A stretch of DNA of 64,000 bases from Falsiroseomonas sp051859025 (GCF_051859025.1 NZ_JBHYGL010000012.1:248001-312000), one strand, 5' to 3'. Positions 53,867 to 62,367 are shown, counted from the stretch's first letter. Numbers and translations are program-made. Notes: a model not told the origin generated them from the sequence alone.

Positions 53867-54979
53867 TCAGTAGACGACCACGGAACGGATGGACTCGCCC
53901 CTCTCCATCAACTCGAAGCCGTGGTTGATGTCATCGAGGGGCATGACATGGGTGATCAGGCTGTCGATGTCGATCTTGCCCTGCATGTACCAGTCCACGA
54001 TCTTCGGCACGTCGGTCCGGCCGCGGGCGCCGCCGAAGGCCGTACCGCGCCAGGAACGGCCCGTGACCAGCTGGAAGGGGCGGGTGGAGATTTCCTGACC
54101 CGCGCCGGCCACGCCGATGATGATCGACTCGCCCCAGCCGCGATGGGTGCATTCCAGCGCCTGGCGCATGACCTTCGTGTTGCCGATGCACTCGAAGCTG
54201 AAATCGGCGCCGCCGCCGGTCAGATCCACGATCGCCTGCACGACCTTGTCGTGGCCGACCTCGTTCGGGTTGATGAAGTCCGTCATGCCGAATTTGCGGG
54301 CCATCTCCTGCCGCGCCGGGTTGAGGTCCACGCCGATGATCTTGTCGGCCCCCACCATGCGGGCGCCCTGGATCACGTTGAGGCCGATGCCACCGAGCCC
54401 GAAGACCGCGACATTGGCGCCAGCCCAGACCTTGGCGGTGTTGATGACGGCGCCGATGCCCGTCGTCACGCCGCAGCCGATGTAGCAGATCTTGTCGAAG
54501 GGCGCGTCCTCGCGGACCTTCGCCAGCGCGATCTCCGGCAGCACGGTGAAGTTCGCGAAGGTGCTGCACCCCATGTAATGGAACACGGTCCCCTGGTCGC
54601 AGGAGAAGCGCGACGACCCATCCGGCATGACGCCCTTGCCCTGCGTCGCGCGGATCGCGGTGCACAGGTTGCTCCGCCGCGACAGGCAGGTTTTGCACTG
54701 CCGGCATTCCGGCGTGTAGAGCGGGATCACGTGGTCGCCGGGCTTCACGCTGGTGACGCCGGCGCCGACCTCCCGCACGATGCCGGCACCCTCATGGCCG
54801 AGGATGGCGGGGAACAGCCCCTCGGGATCCGCGCCCGAGAGGGTGTAGAGGTCAGTGTGGCAGAGGCCGGTGGCCTTCACCTCCACCAGCACCTCCCCGG
54901 CCCGCGGGCCGCCGATTTCCACATCCATGACCTGCAGGGGCTTGCCGGCCGCAAAGGCCACCGCCGCGCGCGTCTTCAT
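53867..54979 (-). CDS. Zinc-dependent alcohol dehydrogenase, class III / glutathione-dependent formaldehyde dehydrogenase type
   Basis: 370 residues from ATG 54979. Catalytic zinc ligands C40 (TGLCHTD), H62-E63 (GHEG) and a later Cys (IGCGVTTG); structural zinc C92, C95, C98 and C106. NAD-binding GLGGIGLNVIQGAR and VDLNPAR. Motifs PLYTPECRQCKTC, ATQGKGVMPDGSSRFS and GVAGAGQEISTRPFQLVTGR are those of S-(hydroxymethyl)glutathione dehydrogenase. Converts the formaldehyde-glutathione adduct to formylglutathione. No S-formylglutathione hydrolase is adjacent. Confidence 0.93.
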   Translation of the reverse strand: MKTRAAVAFAAGKPLQVMDVEIGGPRAGEVLVEVKATGLCHTDLYTLSGADPEGLFPAILGHEGAGIVREVGAGVTSVKPGDHVIPLYTPECRQCKTCLSRRSNLCTAIRATQGKGVMPDGSSRFSCDQGTVFHYMGCSTFANFTVLPEIALAKVREDAPFDKICYIGCGVTTGIGAVINTAKVWAGANVAVFGLGGIGLNVIQGARMVGADKIIGVDLNPARQEMARKFGMTDFINPNEVGHDKVVQAIVDLTGGGADFSFECIGNTKVMRQALECTHRGWGESIIIGVAGAGQEISTRPFQLVTGRSWRGTAFGGARGRTDVPKIVDWYMQGKIDIDSLITHVMPLDDINHGFELMERGESIRSVVVY

Positions 54980-55067
54980 CGCATTGCCGCTCCGTCGATC
55001 CATGGGCCCTGGCTGCGCCCAGCCATGGCCTAAAGCGCGGGGGGCGCCGCGTCCAGCAGCTTGAGAT

Positions 55068-55120
55068 GCTCCGCGTGCCATCTTGGGACGCTCCGCGTGG
55101 CATCTTGGGACGCTCCGCGT
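55068..55120. repeat. 22-bp tandem direct repeat (2.4 copies)
   Basis: Units begin at 55068, 55090 and 55112. Each starts GCTCCGCGT; the first two continue G-(C/G)-CATCTTGGGAC with one mismatch between them, and the third stops after 9 bp. It lies in the 208-bp region between the divergent dehydrogenase and DUF4189 genes, about 70 bp upstream of the latter. It may be a repeated protein-binding site or a slippage product. No similar copy was noticed elsewhere in the window. Confidence 0.75.
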
Positions 55121-55187
55121 CGGGCACCTTGCCGGGGCGGGCCTGCCCATTAGGATGGGGGGCGGAACGGTTTCGGGGGCAGGCGCC

Positions 55188-56042
55188 ATGGGGCTCATTC
55201 GATCGGCGTTGCTGGTGCTCGGTGCCTTGCTGGCCGTCGGCGTGCCGGAGGCCCGGGCGCAGACCGGCAACCCCACGAACGACGCCCTGCTGGCGCGCAA
55301 CGAGCCCGGGCGGCGCGAGGCCTTCCGCAGCCTGCTGACCCAGAACCGCTACGCCTGCGCGGAGGTGACGGTGCTGTTCCAGGCGGGACTCGACCCGCGG
55401 CGCATCGCCTATTGGGACGTGTCCTGCCGGGATGGCGGGCCCTGGCGCATCGCCATCCCCGCGGAACGCTGGGCGACGCCCACGCTGAACGCCTGCGGCC
55501 AGGGCGCCGGCCCGGCGGCCGGGCCCTGCTTCCGCAGCCTGTCCACCAGCGCGCCCGGGCGGGTGGCGGTGGCCACGCCGCCGCCATCCTGCCGCACGGC
55601 CTGCGACAGCCAGCCGCAGAGCCTGCAGAACGCCTGCCTGGCGCGCTGCGCCAGCGGCAGCACCATCCAGGCCTCCGCCCCCGTGGCCGCGACCGCGGCC
55701 GCGATGCGGGGGCGATTCGGCTTCATCTACACGGCGGAACCGCCCTCCACTGCCTTCGGCTTCTCCTCCGGCAAGACGGACCGGCTGGCGGCGAACATGG
55801 ACGCGATCCGCGCCTGCGAAGCCGTGGCTGGGCGCAACCAGTGCCGCGTGGCGCTGGACTTCCCCAATGCCTGCGGCGCGCTGGTGCAGGCACTGACGAC
55901 GCCGCCGGTGCAGGTGCGGCGCCTGGCCAGCGGCGTGGGCCAGACGCGCGAACAGGCGGAGGCGCAGGCGCTGAACACCTGCCGCCTGGCCGAAGCCGCG
56001 AGTTCCAGCATCACCTGCCGCATCGCCATGTCGGGCTGCTGA
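55188..56042 (+). CDS. Secreted Cys-rich protein with DUF4189-like domain
   Basis: 284 residues from ATG 55188; longer frames upstream include the tandem repeat and lack a signal. Signal peptide MGLIRSALLVLGALLAVGVPEARAQ. A C-terminal module (~185-284) with repeated A...C spacing (GFSSGKTDRLAANMDAIRAC, RNQCRVALDFPNACGALV, QAEAQALNTCR) resembles DUF4189. At least ten Cys suggest disulfides in the periplasm. Function unknown. The next gene encodes an amino-acid-type receptor 36 bp away. Confidence 0.75.
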   Translation: MGLIRSALLVLGALLAVGVPEARAQTGNPTNDALLARNEPGRREAFRSLLTQNRYACAEVTVLFQAGLDPRRIAYWDVSCRDGGPWRIAIPAERWATPTLNACGQGAGPAAGPCFRSLSTSAPGRVAVATPPPSCRTACDSQPQSLQNACLARCASGSTIQASAPVAATAAAMRGRFGFIYTAEPPSTAFGFSSGKTDRLAANMDAIRACEAVAGRNQCRVALDFPNACGALVQALTTPPVQVRRLASGVGQTREQAEAQALNTCRLAEAASSSITCRIAMSGC

Positions 56043-56078
56043 ACCATGCGCCCCATCCCCCCTTTCCGGAGCCCCGCC

Positions 56079-57125
56079 ATGCGAAGCGCCCTCCTCGGTT
56101 TCCTCGCGCTGGCCGGAATCGGCTTCGCGGCCCCCGTTCAGGCCCAGGTGCAAGCCCAGAACCCCGTGCTGGATGGCGTCCGGCAGCGCGGCGAGGTGCG
56201 CTGCGGCGTCTTCGGCCTGCTGCCCGGCTTCTCCGCCCCCGATGCGCAGGGCGTGATGCGCGGGCTGGATGCGGATTTCTGCCGCGCCGTCGCCGCCGCC
56301 GTGCTGGGGGATGCGGCGAAGGTCCGCTTCGTCACGGCGCCGAGCCTGGCCGCCAGCCTGGAGGCGGTGGAGCGCGCGGAGGTCGATATCCTGTCGAGCA
56401 ACCTGACCGCGACGGCGCTGCGCGATGCCGGGCGGAACCTGGTGCCGGTGGGGGTGCTGTTCTACGACGGGCAGGGCGTGATGGTGCGGGCGGATGCCGA
56501 TATCGCGGCCTTCCGCCAGTTGGACGGCAAGCGCATCTGCGTCGCCGCCCCGGCGGTGGATGGCAGCCTGGCGATCCTGCACAGCGCCGCGACGCGCATG
56601 GGCGTCAGCCTGACGCCGGTGCCGGTGGCGCAGGGCGGGCCGGCGCTGATCCGCGCCTTCCGGGCCGGGGAATGCGATGGCGTCTCCGCCGATGCCGCGG
56701 CACTCGCGACCCTGAAGGCGACGGATCTGCCGGACCCCGCCAGCGCCGTGGTGCTGCCGGAACGGCTGAGCCGGGAGCCGCTGACGCCCTTCGTGCCGGG
56801 CCACGACAATCGCTGGCGCCAGGTGGTGGCCTGGACGCTGCACGCGCTGGTGGCGGCGGAGGAGCTGGAGGTGACGAGCGGCAGCCTGGAAGCCGCGATC
56901 CGGTCCGACGATACCGAAACCCGCTTCCTGCTGGGCGTCGATCCCGGCCTCGGCCAGGCGCTGGGCCTGCCCGATACCTGGGCGATGGAGGCGGTGCGCC
57001 AGGTCGGCAATTACGGGGAGATCTTCGACCGCAATCTGGGCGAGGGATCGCCGATCGGGCTCGATCGCGGGCTGTCGGACCTCTGGCTGCGCGGCGGGCT
57101 GATGTATCCCTTCCCCTTCCGCTGA
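56079..57125 (+). CDS. Amino-acid-type ABC receptor (family 3, AapJ-like)
   Basis: 348 residues from ATG 56079 (GGAG 8 bp upstream; ATG 56046 would add 11 residues before the signal). Signal peptide MRSALLGFLALAGIGFAAPVQAQ. Then VLDGVRQRGEVRCGVFGLLPGFS, GLDADFCRAVAAAVLGD and DILSSNLTATALRDAG match general L-amino-acid receptors. No permease or ATPase lies next to it, so it is an orphan receptor. Confidence 0.87.
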   Translation: MRSALLGFLALAGIGFAAPVQAQVQAQNPVLDGVRQRGEVRCGVFGLLPGFSAPDAQGVMRGLDADFCRAVAAAVLGDAAKVRFVTAPSLAASLEAVERAEVDILSSNLTATALRDAGRNLVPVGVLFYDGQGVMVRADADIAAFRQLDGKRICVAAPAVDGSLAILHSAATRMGVSLTPVPVAQGGPALIRAFRAGECDGVSADAAALATLKATDLPDPASAVVLPERLSREPLTPFVPGHDNRWRQVVAWTLHALVAAEELEVTSGSLEAAIRSDDTETRFLLGVDPGLGQALGLPDTWAMEAVRQVGNYGEIFDRNLGEGSPIGLDRGLSDLWLRGGLMYPFPFR

Positions 57126-57168
57126 GGGATCGCTGGACGCGGCGCGCGCGGCTGCGCCAGAAAGCGGC

Positions 57169-57861
57169 ATGGCCGCCGCCCCGCCCCATGATCCCCCGAA
57201 GCCGCGCCCGACGCGGGCGGAGGCCATTGCCGCGCAACTGGCGGATGACATCGTCGCGGGGCGCCTGAAGCCCGGCGCGGCGCTGGACGAGGCATCGCTG
57301 GCGGCCCAGTTCTCGGTCAGCCGCACCCCGGTGCGGGAGGCGCTGCGCCAATTGGCGCCGACGGGGCTGGTGCAGGCGGTGCCGCGCCGCGGCTGCCTGG
57401 TGGCCATCCCCGATGCCGGGCAACTCGCGGAAATGTTCGTGGTGATGGCGGAGCTGGAGGCGATGGCTGCCGCGCATTGCGCCATGGGGATGGCGCCGGC
57501 GGAGCGCCGGGGGCTGGAACGGCAGATCGCCGTGATGGCCGGGATGGTCCGGGACGGGGATGTGGCGGGGTACCGGGCGGCGAATGTCGCCTTCCACCAC
57601 CTGCTCTATGCCGGGGCGCATAACCGCTACCTGACGGAGATCGCCACCGCGACGCGGCGGCGGTTGGCCCCCTTCCGGGCCGCGCAGCTGGAAGCGCCGG
57701 ACCGGATGCGCCGGTCGCATGAGGAGCATGTGGCGATCGTGACCGCGATCCAGCGGGGGGATGCGGCGGGGGCGGCGGCGGCGCTGCGGGCGCATATCGG
57801 CGTGACGGAGCGCACCTGGATCGCGATGGCGGGCGCGCGGCAGCGGCCGGACGCTGCCTGA
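57169..57861 (+). CDS. GntR-family regulator, FCD subfamily
   Basis: 230 residues. N-terminal winged HTH (ADDIVAGRLKPGAALDEASL; FSVSRTPVREALRQLAPTGLV). C-terminal FCD domain with metal-binding His residues (NVAFHHLLYAGAHN, SHEEHVAIVTAI, LRAHI). FCD regulators usually sense organic acids or sugar acids and control the adjacent catabolic operon. It directly precedes the allophanate hydrolase operon on the same strand, and repeated TTGCATACAC sequences lie between. Confidence 0.92.
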   Translation: MAAAPPHDPPKPRPTRAEAIAAQLADDIVAGRLKPGAALDEASLAAQFSVSRTPVREALRQLAPTGLVQAVPRRGCLVAIPDAGQLAEMFVVMAELEAMAAAHCAMGMAPAERRGLERQIAVMAGMVRDGDVAGYRAANVAFHHLLYAGAHNRYLTEIATATRRRLAPFRAAQLEAPDRMRRSHEEHVAIVTAIQRGDAAGAAAALRAHIGVTERTWIAMAGARQRPDAA

Positions 57862-57874
57862 TATTTGTTCAATT

Positions 57875-57967
57875 GGGCGCGCTTGCATACACGCGCCCAG
57901 GCGTTTCGGGGCGTGATCTGCCCGTTTGTTGGGCGTAATCGGCATTCCTGCCGTGCGTTGCATACAC
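57875..57967. promoter_or_regulatory. Candidate GntR operators upstream of the allophanate hydrolase operon
   Basis: The 10-mer TTGCATACAC occurs twice in direct orientation, at 57883-57892 and 57958-57967 (75 bp apart). The core TGCATACA has the TG..CA symmetry of FCD-GntR operators (TNGTATACNA type). The first copy lies inside a 7-bp inverted repeat GGGCGCG (57875-57881) / CGCGCCC (57892-57898). The region is the 186-bp gap between the GntR gene and its presumed target. Confidence 0.55.
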
Positions 57968-58019
57968 CGGGGCTGGCGGTCAGTTCCTCAACCTCTTGAT
58001 CGGCAGGGAATCCGGGCGG

Positions 58020-58035
58020 CGGCACGCGGTTTGCT
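58020..58035 (+). promoter_or_regulatory. Candidate sigma-54 promoter next to the allophanate hydrolase start
   Basis: CGGCACG-CGGT-TTGCT matches 11 of 12 RpoN positions with GG-N10-GC spacing. Start of transcription would fall near 58046, only ~2 nt before ATG 58048, so the mRNA would be almost leaderless and the GGGGGCG ribosome site would lie upstream of it. Either leaderless translation occurs or the match is not used as such. Confidence 0.45.
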
Positions 58036-58047
58036 GATGGGGGCGCG

Positions 58048-59385
58048 ATGACCCTCGCATCCCTCCTGCCCGACAGCATCGCCGCGCTGCACGCCGCCTA
58101 TGCCGCTGGCCTCTCGCCCGCCGCCGTCATGGCGGGGCTGGAGGCGCGCCACCAGGCGGTGGATGATCCGGGCATCTACCTGTTCCGGCCCTCGCCCGAC
58201 GCCATCGCGGCGATGCTGGCGCGGCTGCCGCCCTTCGATCCCGCTCGCTTTCCCCTCTGGGGCGTGCCGGTGGCGGTGAAGGACAACATCGATGTGCAGG
58301 GGATGCCCACCACGGCGGCCTGTCCGGCCCATGGCTACATGCCGGCCGAATCGGCGCCGGCGGTGGCGCGGCTGGTGGCGGCGGGGGCGATCGTCACGGG
58401 CAAGACCAACCTTGACCAGTTCGCCACGGGCCTGGTCGGCGTGCGCAGCCCGCATCCCATCCCGCGCAACGCCTGCGCGCCGGACCGCGTGCCGGGCGGG
58501 TCCTCCAGCGGCTCCGCCGTCGCGGTGGCGCAGGGGCTCGCCCTGCTGTCGCTGGGCACGGACACCGCCGGCTCCGGCCGGGTGCCGGCGGCGCTGAACG
58601 GGCTGGTGGGGCTGAAGCCGAGCGTGGGGGCCATCCCGTCCCGCGGCGTGGTGCCGGCCTGCCCGAGCCTCGACTGCATTTCCGTCTTCGCCCGCAATGT
58701 CGGGGATGCCTGGGCCGGCTACGCCGTGATGGCGGGGGCGGATGGGCGCGATCCCTGGTCGCGGCCGATCGAGCTCGGCACGCCGGGCGCGGCGCTGACC
58801 CGCCTTGGCATTCCCCGCGCGGCGGATCTGCACCTGGATGGGTCGGCGCAGCGCGCGGCCTGGGATGCGGCGCTGGCGAAGCTGCCCGCCGGCGTGACGC
58901 TGGTGGAGCGGGACCTGACACCGTTCCTGGAAGTGGCGCGGCTGCTGTATGAGGGCGCCTTCGTGGCGGAGCGGGACGCCGCCTTCGGCGCGCTGGTGCC
59001 GCCGGAGGCGATGCACCCGGTGACGCGGCGGATCATCGCCGGCGCCGCGCGCTTCAGCGCCACGGATGCCTTCCGTGGCCTGCTCCGCCTGGCGGAGCTG
59101 CGGCTCTCGACCCTGCCGGCCTGGGACGGGATCGACGCGCTGCTGGTGCCGACCGCGCCCAATTTCCCGACGCTGGCGGAACTGGCGGCGGACCCGATCG
59201 GGCCCAATGCCAGGCTCGGCACCTACACCAATTTCGTGAACCTGCTGGATCTGGCGGCAATCGCCGTGCCGGCGCCGCTGCGGCCGGACGGCCTGCCCTT
59301 CGGCGTCACGCTGATCGGGCCGCGCGGCAGCGACGCCGCGCTGGCCGCCACCGGCAGCGTCTTGATGGAGGGCTTCGCAGCATGA
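58048..59385 (+). CDS. Allophanate hydrolase, amidase domain protein (AtzF/Dur1-like)
   Basis: 445 residues of the amidase-signature family. Catalytic Ser-cisSer-Lys triad K78 (VAVKDNID), S152 (PGGSSSGSAVAVA) and S176 (GTDTAGSGR) has the same spacing as AtzF (74 and 24 residues). GKTNLDQFATGLVGVRSPHP and the C-terminal GTYTNFVNLLDLAAIAVP are specific for allophanate hydrolases. It should cleave allophanate's terminal amide, releasing ammonia. The C-terminal domain normally fused to it is a separate gene here (ATGA overlap). No urea carboxylase is in the window, so allophanate more likely comes from a biuret-type intermediate. Confidence 0.92.
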   Translation: MTLASLLPDSIAALHAAYAAGLSPAAVMAGLEARHQAVDDPGIYLFRPSPDAIAAMLARLPPFDPARFPLWGVPVAVKDNIDVQGMPTTAACPAHGYMPAESAPAVARLVAAGAIVTGKTNLDQFATGLVGVRSPHPIPRNACAPDRVPGGSSSGSAVAVAQGLALLSLGTDTAGSGRVPAALNGLVGLKPSVGAIPSRGVVPACPSLDCISVFARNVGDAWAGYAVMAGADGRDPWSRPIELGTPGAALTRLGIPRAADLHLDGSAQRAAWDAALAKLPAGVTLVERDLTPFLEVARLLYEGAFVAERDAAFGALVPPEAMHPVTRRIIAGAARFSATDAFRGLLRLAELRLSTLPAWDGIDALLVPTAPNFPTLAELAADPIGPNARLGTYTNFVNLLDLAAIAVPAPLRPDGLPFGVTLIGPRGSDAALAATGSVLMEGFAA

Positions 59386-59771
59386 TCGAGATTGCCGTCG
59401 TCGGCGCGCATCTGTCCGGCATGGTGCTGAACCCGGAACTGGTGCGGGAAGGGGCCGAACTGCGCCGCGCCGTGCTGACCGAGCCCTGCTACCGGCTTTT
59501 CGCGCTGGCCGGCGGGCCGCCGAAGCGGCCGGGGCTGCTGCGCGTGGCGCAGGGGCACGCCATCGCGACCGAGGTCTGGGCGCTGCCCGCGGATGGCTTC
59601 GGGCGCTTCGTCGCGGGCATCCCCGCGCCGCTTTGCATCGGCACGCTGCGCCTGGCCGATGGCACCACGCCCAAGGGCTTCCTGGTGGAGCCCGAGGGGC
59701 TGACCGGCGCCACCGAGATTTCCGAATTCGGGGGATGGCGCGCCTTCATCGCCAGCCTCGCAACCGCCTGA
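59382..59771 (+). CDS. Stand-alone allophanate hydrolase C-terminal domain protein
   Basis: 129 residues. IAVVGAHLSGMVLNPELVRE, YRLFALAGGPPKRPGLLRV, EVWALPADGFGRFVAGIPAP and IGTLRLADGTTPKGFLVE are the signature stretches of the C-terminal domain of Dur1/AtzF-type allophanate hydrolases, a gamma-glutamylcyclotransferase-like fold proposed to decarboxylate N-carboxycarbamate. Encoded directly after the amidase by a 4-bp overlap, so the two probably form a complex. Its total with the amidase (574) is close to a fused enzyme (~600). Confidence 0.88.
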   Translation: MIEIAVVGAHLSGMVLNPELVREGAELRRAVLTEPCYRLFALAGGPPKRPGLLRVAQGHAIATEVWALPADGFGRFVAGIPAPLCIGTLRLADGTTPKGFLVEPEGLTGATEISEFGGWRAFIASLATA

Positions 59772-59789
59772 AACAGGGAGAACCGAACA

Positions 59790-60740
59790 ATGATCCGTCG
59801 CCGCCATATTCTCGCCGGGGCCACCGCGCTGGTCGCCGCGCCCCACATCGCCAATGCGCAGGCGAGCCGCACGGTCCGGATGGGGTCGCTGCGCCTCATC
59901 CATTCCATGACGCCGCATTTCTATGAGCGTTTCGCGCCGGCGAACCTCCGGATCGAGATCACGACCTTCGACAGCCCGACCGATGGCAAGAACGCGGTCG
60001 TGACGAATTCCGTGAATTTCGGCGGCTTCGGCATCGCGGCGGCGCTGCTGGGCGGCGCGGCGGGCGAACCTGTCGTCGTCGTCGGTGCCTTCTGCAACAA
60101 GGGCATGGGCGTCGTCTCCAAGGCCGGCACGCCGATCCGCACCATCGCGGACCTGCGCGGCCGTCGCGTCGGCATCTGGCCGGGTTCGACGCAGGAGGTC
60201 TTCATCCTGGAACGCCTGCGCCAGACCGGCATGACGGTGCGCGACATCACCAGCGTCCGCGTGCCCTTCGGCGAGATGCACGCCATGCTGGCCCGTGGTG
60301 ACATCGACGCCTATGTGGGCGCGGAGCCGGGGCCGGGGCTTTCGATCTCCTCCGGCGTCGGGCAGCTGGTGGAATACCCCTACGGCACCGCGATGGGCGG
60401 TCTGAACATGATCTTCGCGACCAGCGAACAGCAGATCGCGCAGGACCCCGCGCTGGTGCGCACCATGCTGGGCATCCATCGCCGCGCCAGCGAATACATG
60501 ATGGCGAATCCGCGGGAAGTGGCGGACGCGACCGTCCGCATCCTGGGCGCGCCCCGCGCCGCCGTGGAACACGCGCTGGCGGCGAACAACGTCGAATACA
60601 TCTGGAAGCTGGACGACACGGTGCTCGGCCAGGCGCGCGCCTATGCGCAGCAGATGCTGGAGATGCGGCAGATCCGCCAGCTGCCGAACTTCAACACCTT
60701 CCTCAACCCGCGCTTCTCCAACGAAGTCGCGACGTCGTAA
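59790..60740 (+). CDS. ABC transporter substrate-binding protein, NMT1-like (system D)
   Basis: 316 residues with Tat-like signal (IRRRHILAGATALVAAPHIA). Receptor fold with VRMGSLRLIHSMTPHFYERF, TIADLRGRRVGIWPGSTQEV and GEMHAMLARGDIDAYVGAEPGPGL. GGGAGAA ribosome site. Lies between allophanate hydrolase and permease genes, so its ligand is probably a cyclic ureide, biuret or similar (inference). Confidence 0.87.
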   Translation: MIRRRHILAGATALVAAPHIANAQASRTVRMGSLRLIHSMTPHFYERFAPANLRIEITTFDSPTDGKNAVVTNSVNFGGFGIAAALLGGAAGEPVVVVGAFCNKGMGVVSKAGTPIRTIADLRGRRVGIWPGSTQEVFILERLRQTGMTVRDITSVRVPFGEMHAMLARGDIDAYVGAEPGPGLSISSGVGQLVEYPYGTAMGGLNMIFATSEQQIAQDPALVRTMLGIHRRASEYMMANPREVADATVRILGAPRAAVEHALAANNVEYIWKLDDTVLGQARAYAQQMLEMRQIRQLPNFNTFLNPRFSNEVATS

Positions 60741-60752
60741 GGAAGCGGTGCG

Positions 60753-61601
60753 ATGGCCGAGGCATTGATCGCGACGGCGCCCGCCGCCGTGCCCACGCGC
60801 AGCGCGGGGCAGCGCCTGGCGAAACGCCTCGGCCCCATCGCGCTGTCGCTGGTGGTGCCGCTGCTGCTGCTGCTGGGCTGGCACCTCGCGGTGAAGGCGG
60901 GGATGACGCGGTTGATCCCGTCCCCCGCCCAGGTCGCGGAATACATGGTGGATTTCGCGGTGGGGGGCATCTGGGACGATGCCTTCTCCGCGACGCTCCA
61001 TTTGCACCTGCTGGCCAGCGCGTCGCGCGTCTATGGCGGCTTCCTGCTGGCGGCCGCGGTCGCGGTGCCGCTGGGGCTGCTGATCGGGCGTATCACGCTG
61101 GTCAGGCAGTTGCTCGATCCGTTCCTGCAGTTGATGCGGCCGATCCCCGTCACGGCCTGGCTGCCGCTATCCATGATCCTGTTCGGGCTGGGGCCGAAAT
61201 CGGCCTTCTTCCTGGTCTTCCTCGGCGCCTTCTACCCCATCCTGCTGAACACCATCTTCGGCGTGAAGAACGTGGAGCCGCGACTGTTCGAGGCCGCCTC
61301 CATGCTCGGCTGCCGCGGCAATGCGCAGTTCTTCCGCGTGGTGCTGCCGGCCGCGCTGCCTTCCATCTTCACAGGGCTGCGGCTCGGCCTCGGCCTGGCC
61401 TGGTTCGTGATCGTGGTGGGGGAGATGACGGGCGTTCCGCAGGGTCTTGGCGCCGTCATCATGGATGGGCGCACGCTGAGCCGCACGGAGCTTGTGATCT
61501 GCGGCATGATCGTCATCGGCATCGCCGGCTTCGTCAGCGACCGCGTCGTGGTCATGCTGATGAACCGCGCCCTGCGCTGGAGCCCCATGCATCGTGGCTG
61601 A
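60753..61601 (+). CDS. ABC transporter permease (system D)
   Basis: 282 residues. Membrane segments from ~28, PVTAWLPLSMILFGLGPKSAFF, and EAA-type MLGCRGNAQFFRVVLPAALPSIFTGLR, as in SsuC/TauC/NrtB-type permeases. AAGGAAG ribosome site. Ends 8 bp inside the ATPase gene. Confidence 0.9.
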   Translation: MAEALIATAPAAVPTRSAGQRLAKRLGPIALSLVVPLLLLLGWHLAVKAGMTRLIPSPAQVAEYMVDFAVGGIWDDAFSATLHLHLLASASRVYGGFLLAAAVAVPLGLLIGRITLVRQLLDPFLQLMRPIPVTAWLPLSMILFGLGPKSAFFLVFLGAFYPILLNTIFGVKNVEPRLFEAASMLGCRGNAQFFRVVLPAALPSIFTGLRLGLGLAWFVIVVGEMTGVPQGLGAVIMDGRTLSRTELVICGMIVIGIAGFVSDRVVVMLMNRALRWSPMHRG

Positions 61602-62367
61602 GATCCCCATCCTCGACATCAAGCATGTCGGCAAGACCTACACGCTGGGCGATACGCGCATCGAGGCGCTGCGCGACGCGAACCTCACCGTGAAGAAGGG
61701 CGAATTCGTCTGCCTGATCGGCGCATCCGGCTGCGGGAAATCGACGCTGCTGCGGATCGTGGCGGGGTTCGAGCAGCCGACCAACGGCGATGCGCTGATG
61801 TGGGACAAGCCCATCGCGGGGCCGGCACCGGATCGCGGCATGGTGTTCCAGGATTATGGCCTGTTCCCCTGGCTGACGGTGCGGGAAAACATCGGCTTCG
61901 GGCCGAAGTCGCGGGGCCGTCCGAAATCCGAAGTGGCCGAGACGGTCGAGCGTTTCGTCAACCTCATCGGCCTGACGCGCTTCGCGGATGCGCATCCGCA
62001 CCAGCTCTCCGGCGGCATGAAGCAGCGCGTGGCGATCGCCCGCGTGCTGGCGAATGACGCGGAGGTGGTGCTGATGGATGAGCCCTTCGGCGCGCTGGAT
62101 GCGATGACGCGGGAGCGGTTGCAGGACGAATTGTTGGAGCTGTGGCAGCGCACGGGGCTGACGGTGCTGTTCGTCACGCATTCGATCGAGGAGGCGATCT
62201 TCCTCGCGGACCGGGTCGTGGTGATGGAGCCCGGGCCGGGTCGGATCGCCAGCGAGCACCGGATCGAATTGCCGCGGCCGCGGGACGTGTCCTCCCCGGA
62301 GTTCAATGAGGTGCGGCGCGAACTCGGCGCGCGGCTTCATAGCCATCACGCGAAGAAGGCGGCATGA
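61594..62367 (+). CDS. ABC transporter ATP-binding protein (system D)
   Basis: 257 residues from GTG 61594. Walker A GASGCGKST, Q-loop FQDYGLFPWLTVRENIGFG, signature LSGGMKQRVAIARVL, Walker B VVLMDEPFGALDAMTR and FVTHSIEEAIFLADRVVVM. The 8-bp start/stop overlap GTGGCTGA matches that of system C. Confidence 0.92.
   Translation: MAEIPILDIKHVGKTYTLGDTRIEALRDANLTVKKGEFVCLIGASGCGKSTLLRIVAGFEQPTNGDALMWDKPIAGPAPDRGMVFQDYGLFPWLTVRENIGFGPKSRGRPKSEVAETVERFVNLIGLTRFADAHPHQLSGGMKQRVAIARVLANDAEVVLMDEPFGALDAMTRERLQDELLELWQRTGLTVLFVTHSIEEAIFLADRVVVMEPGPGRIASEHRIELPRPRDVSSPEFNEVRRELGARLHSHHAKKAA

Noticed and set aside
55068..55120. CRISPR array
   Set aside because: The repeats are directly adjacent without spacers, only 2.4 copies, and no cas genes are present.
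58048..59771. Urea amidolyase pathway (urea carboxylase plus allophanate hydrolase)
   Set aside because: No biotin-dependent urea carboxylase gene is in the window, and a complete urease is present.
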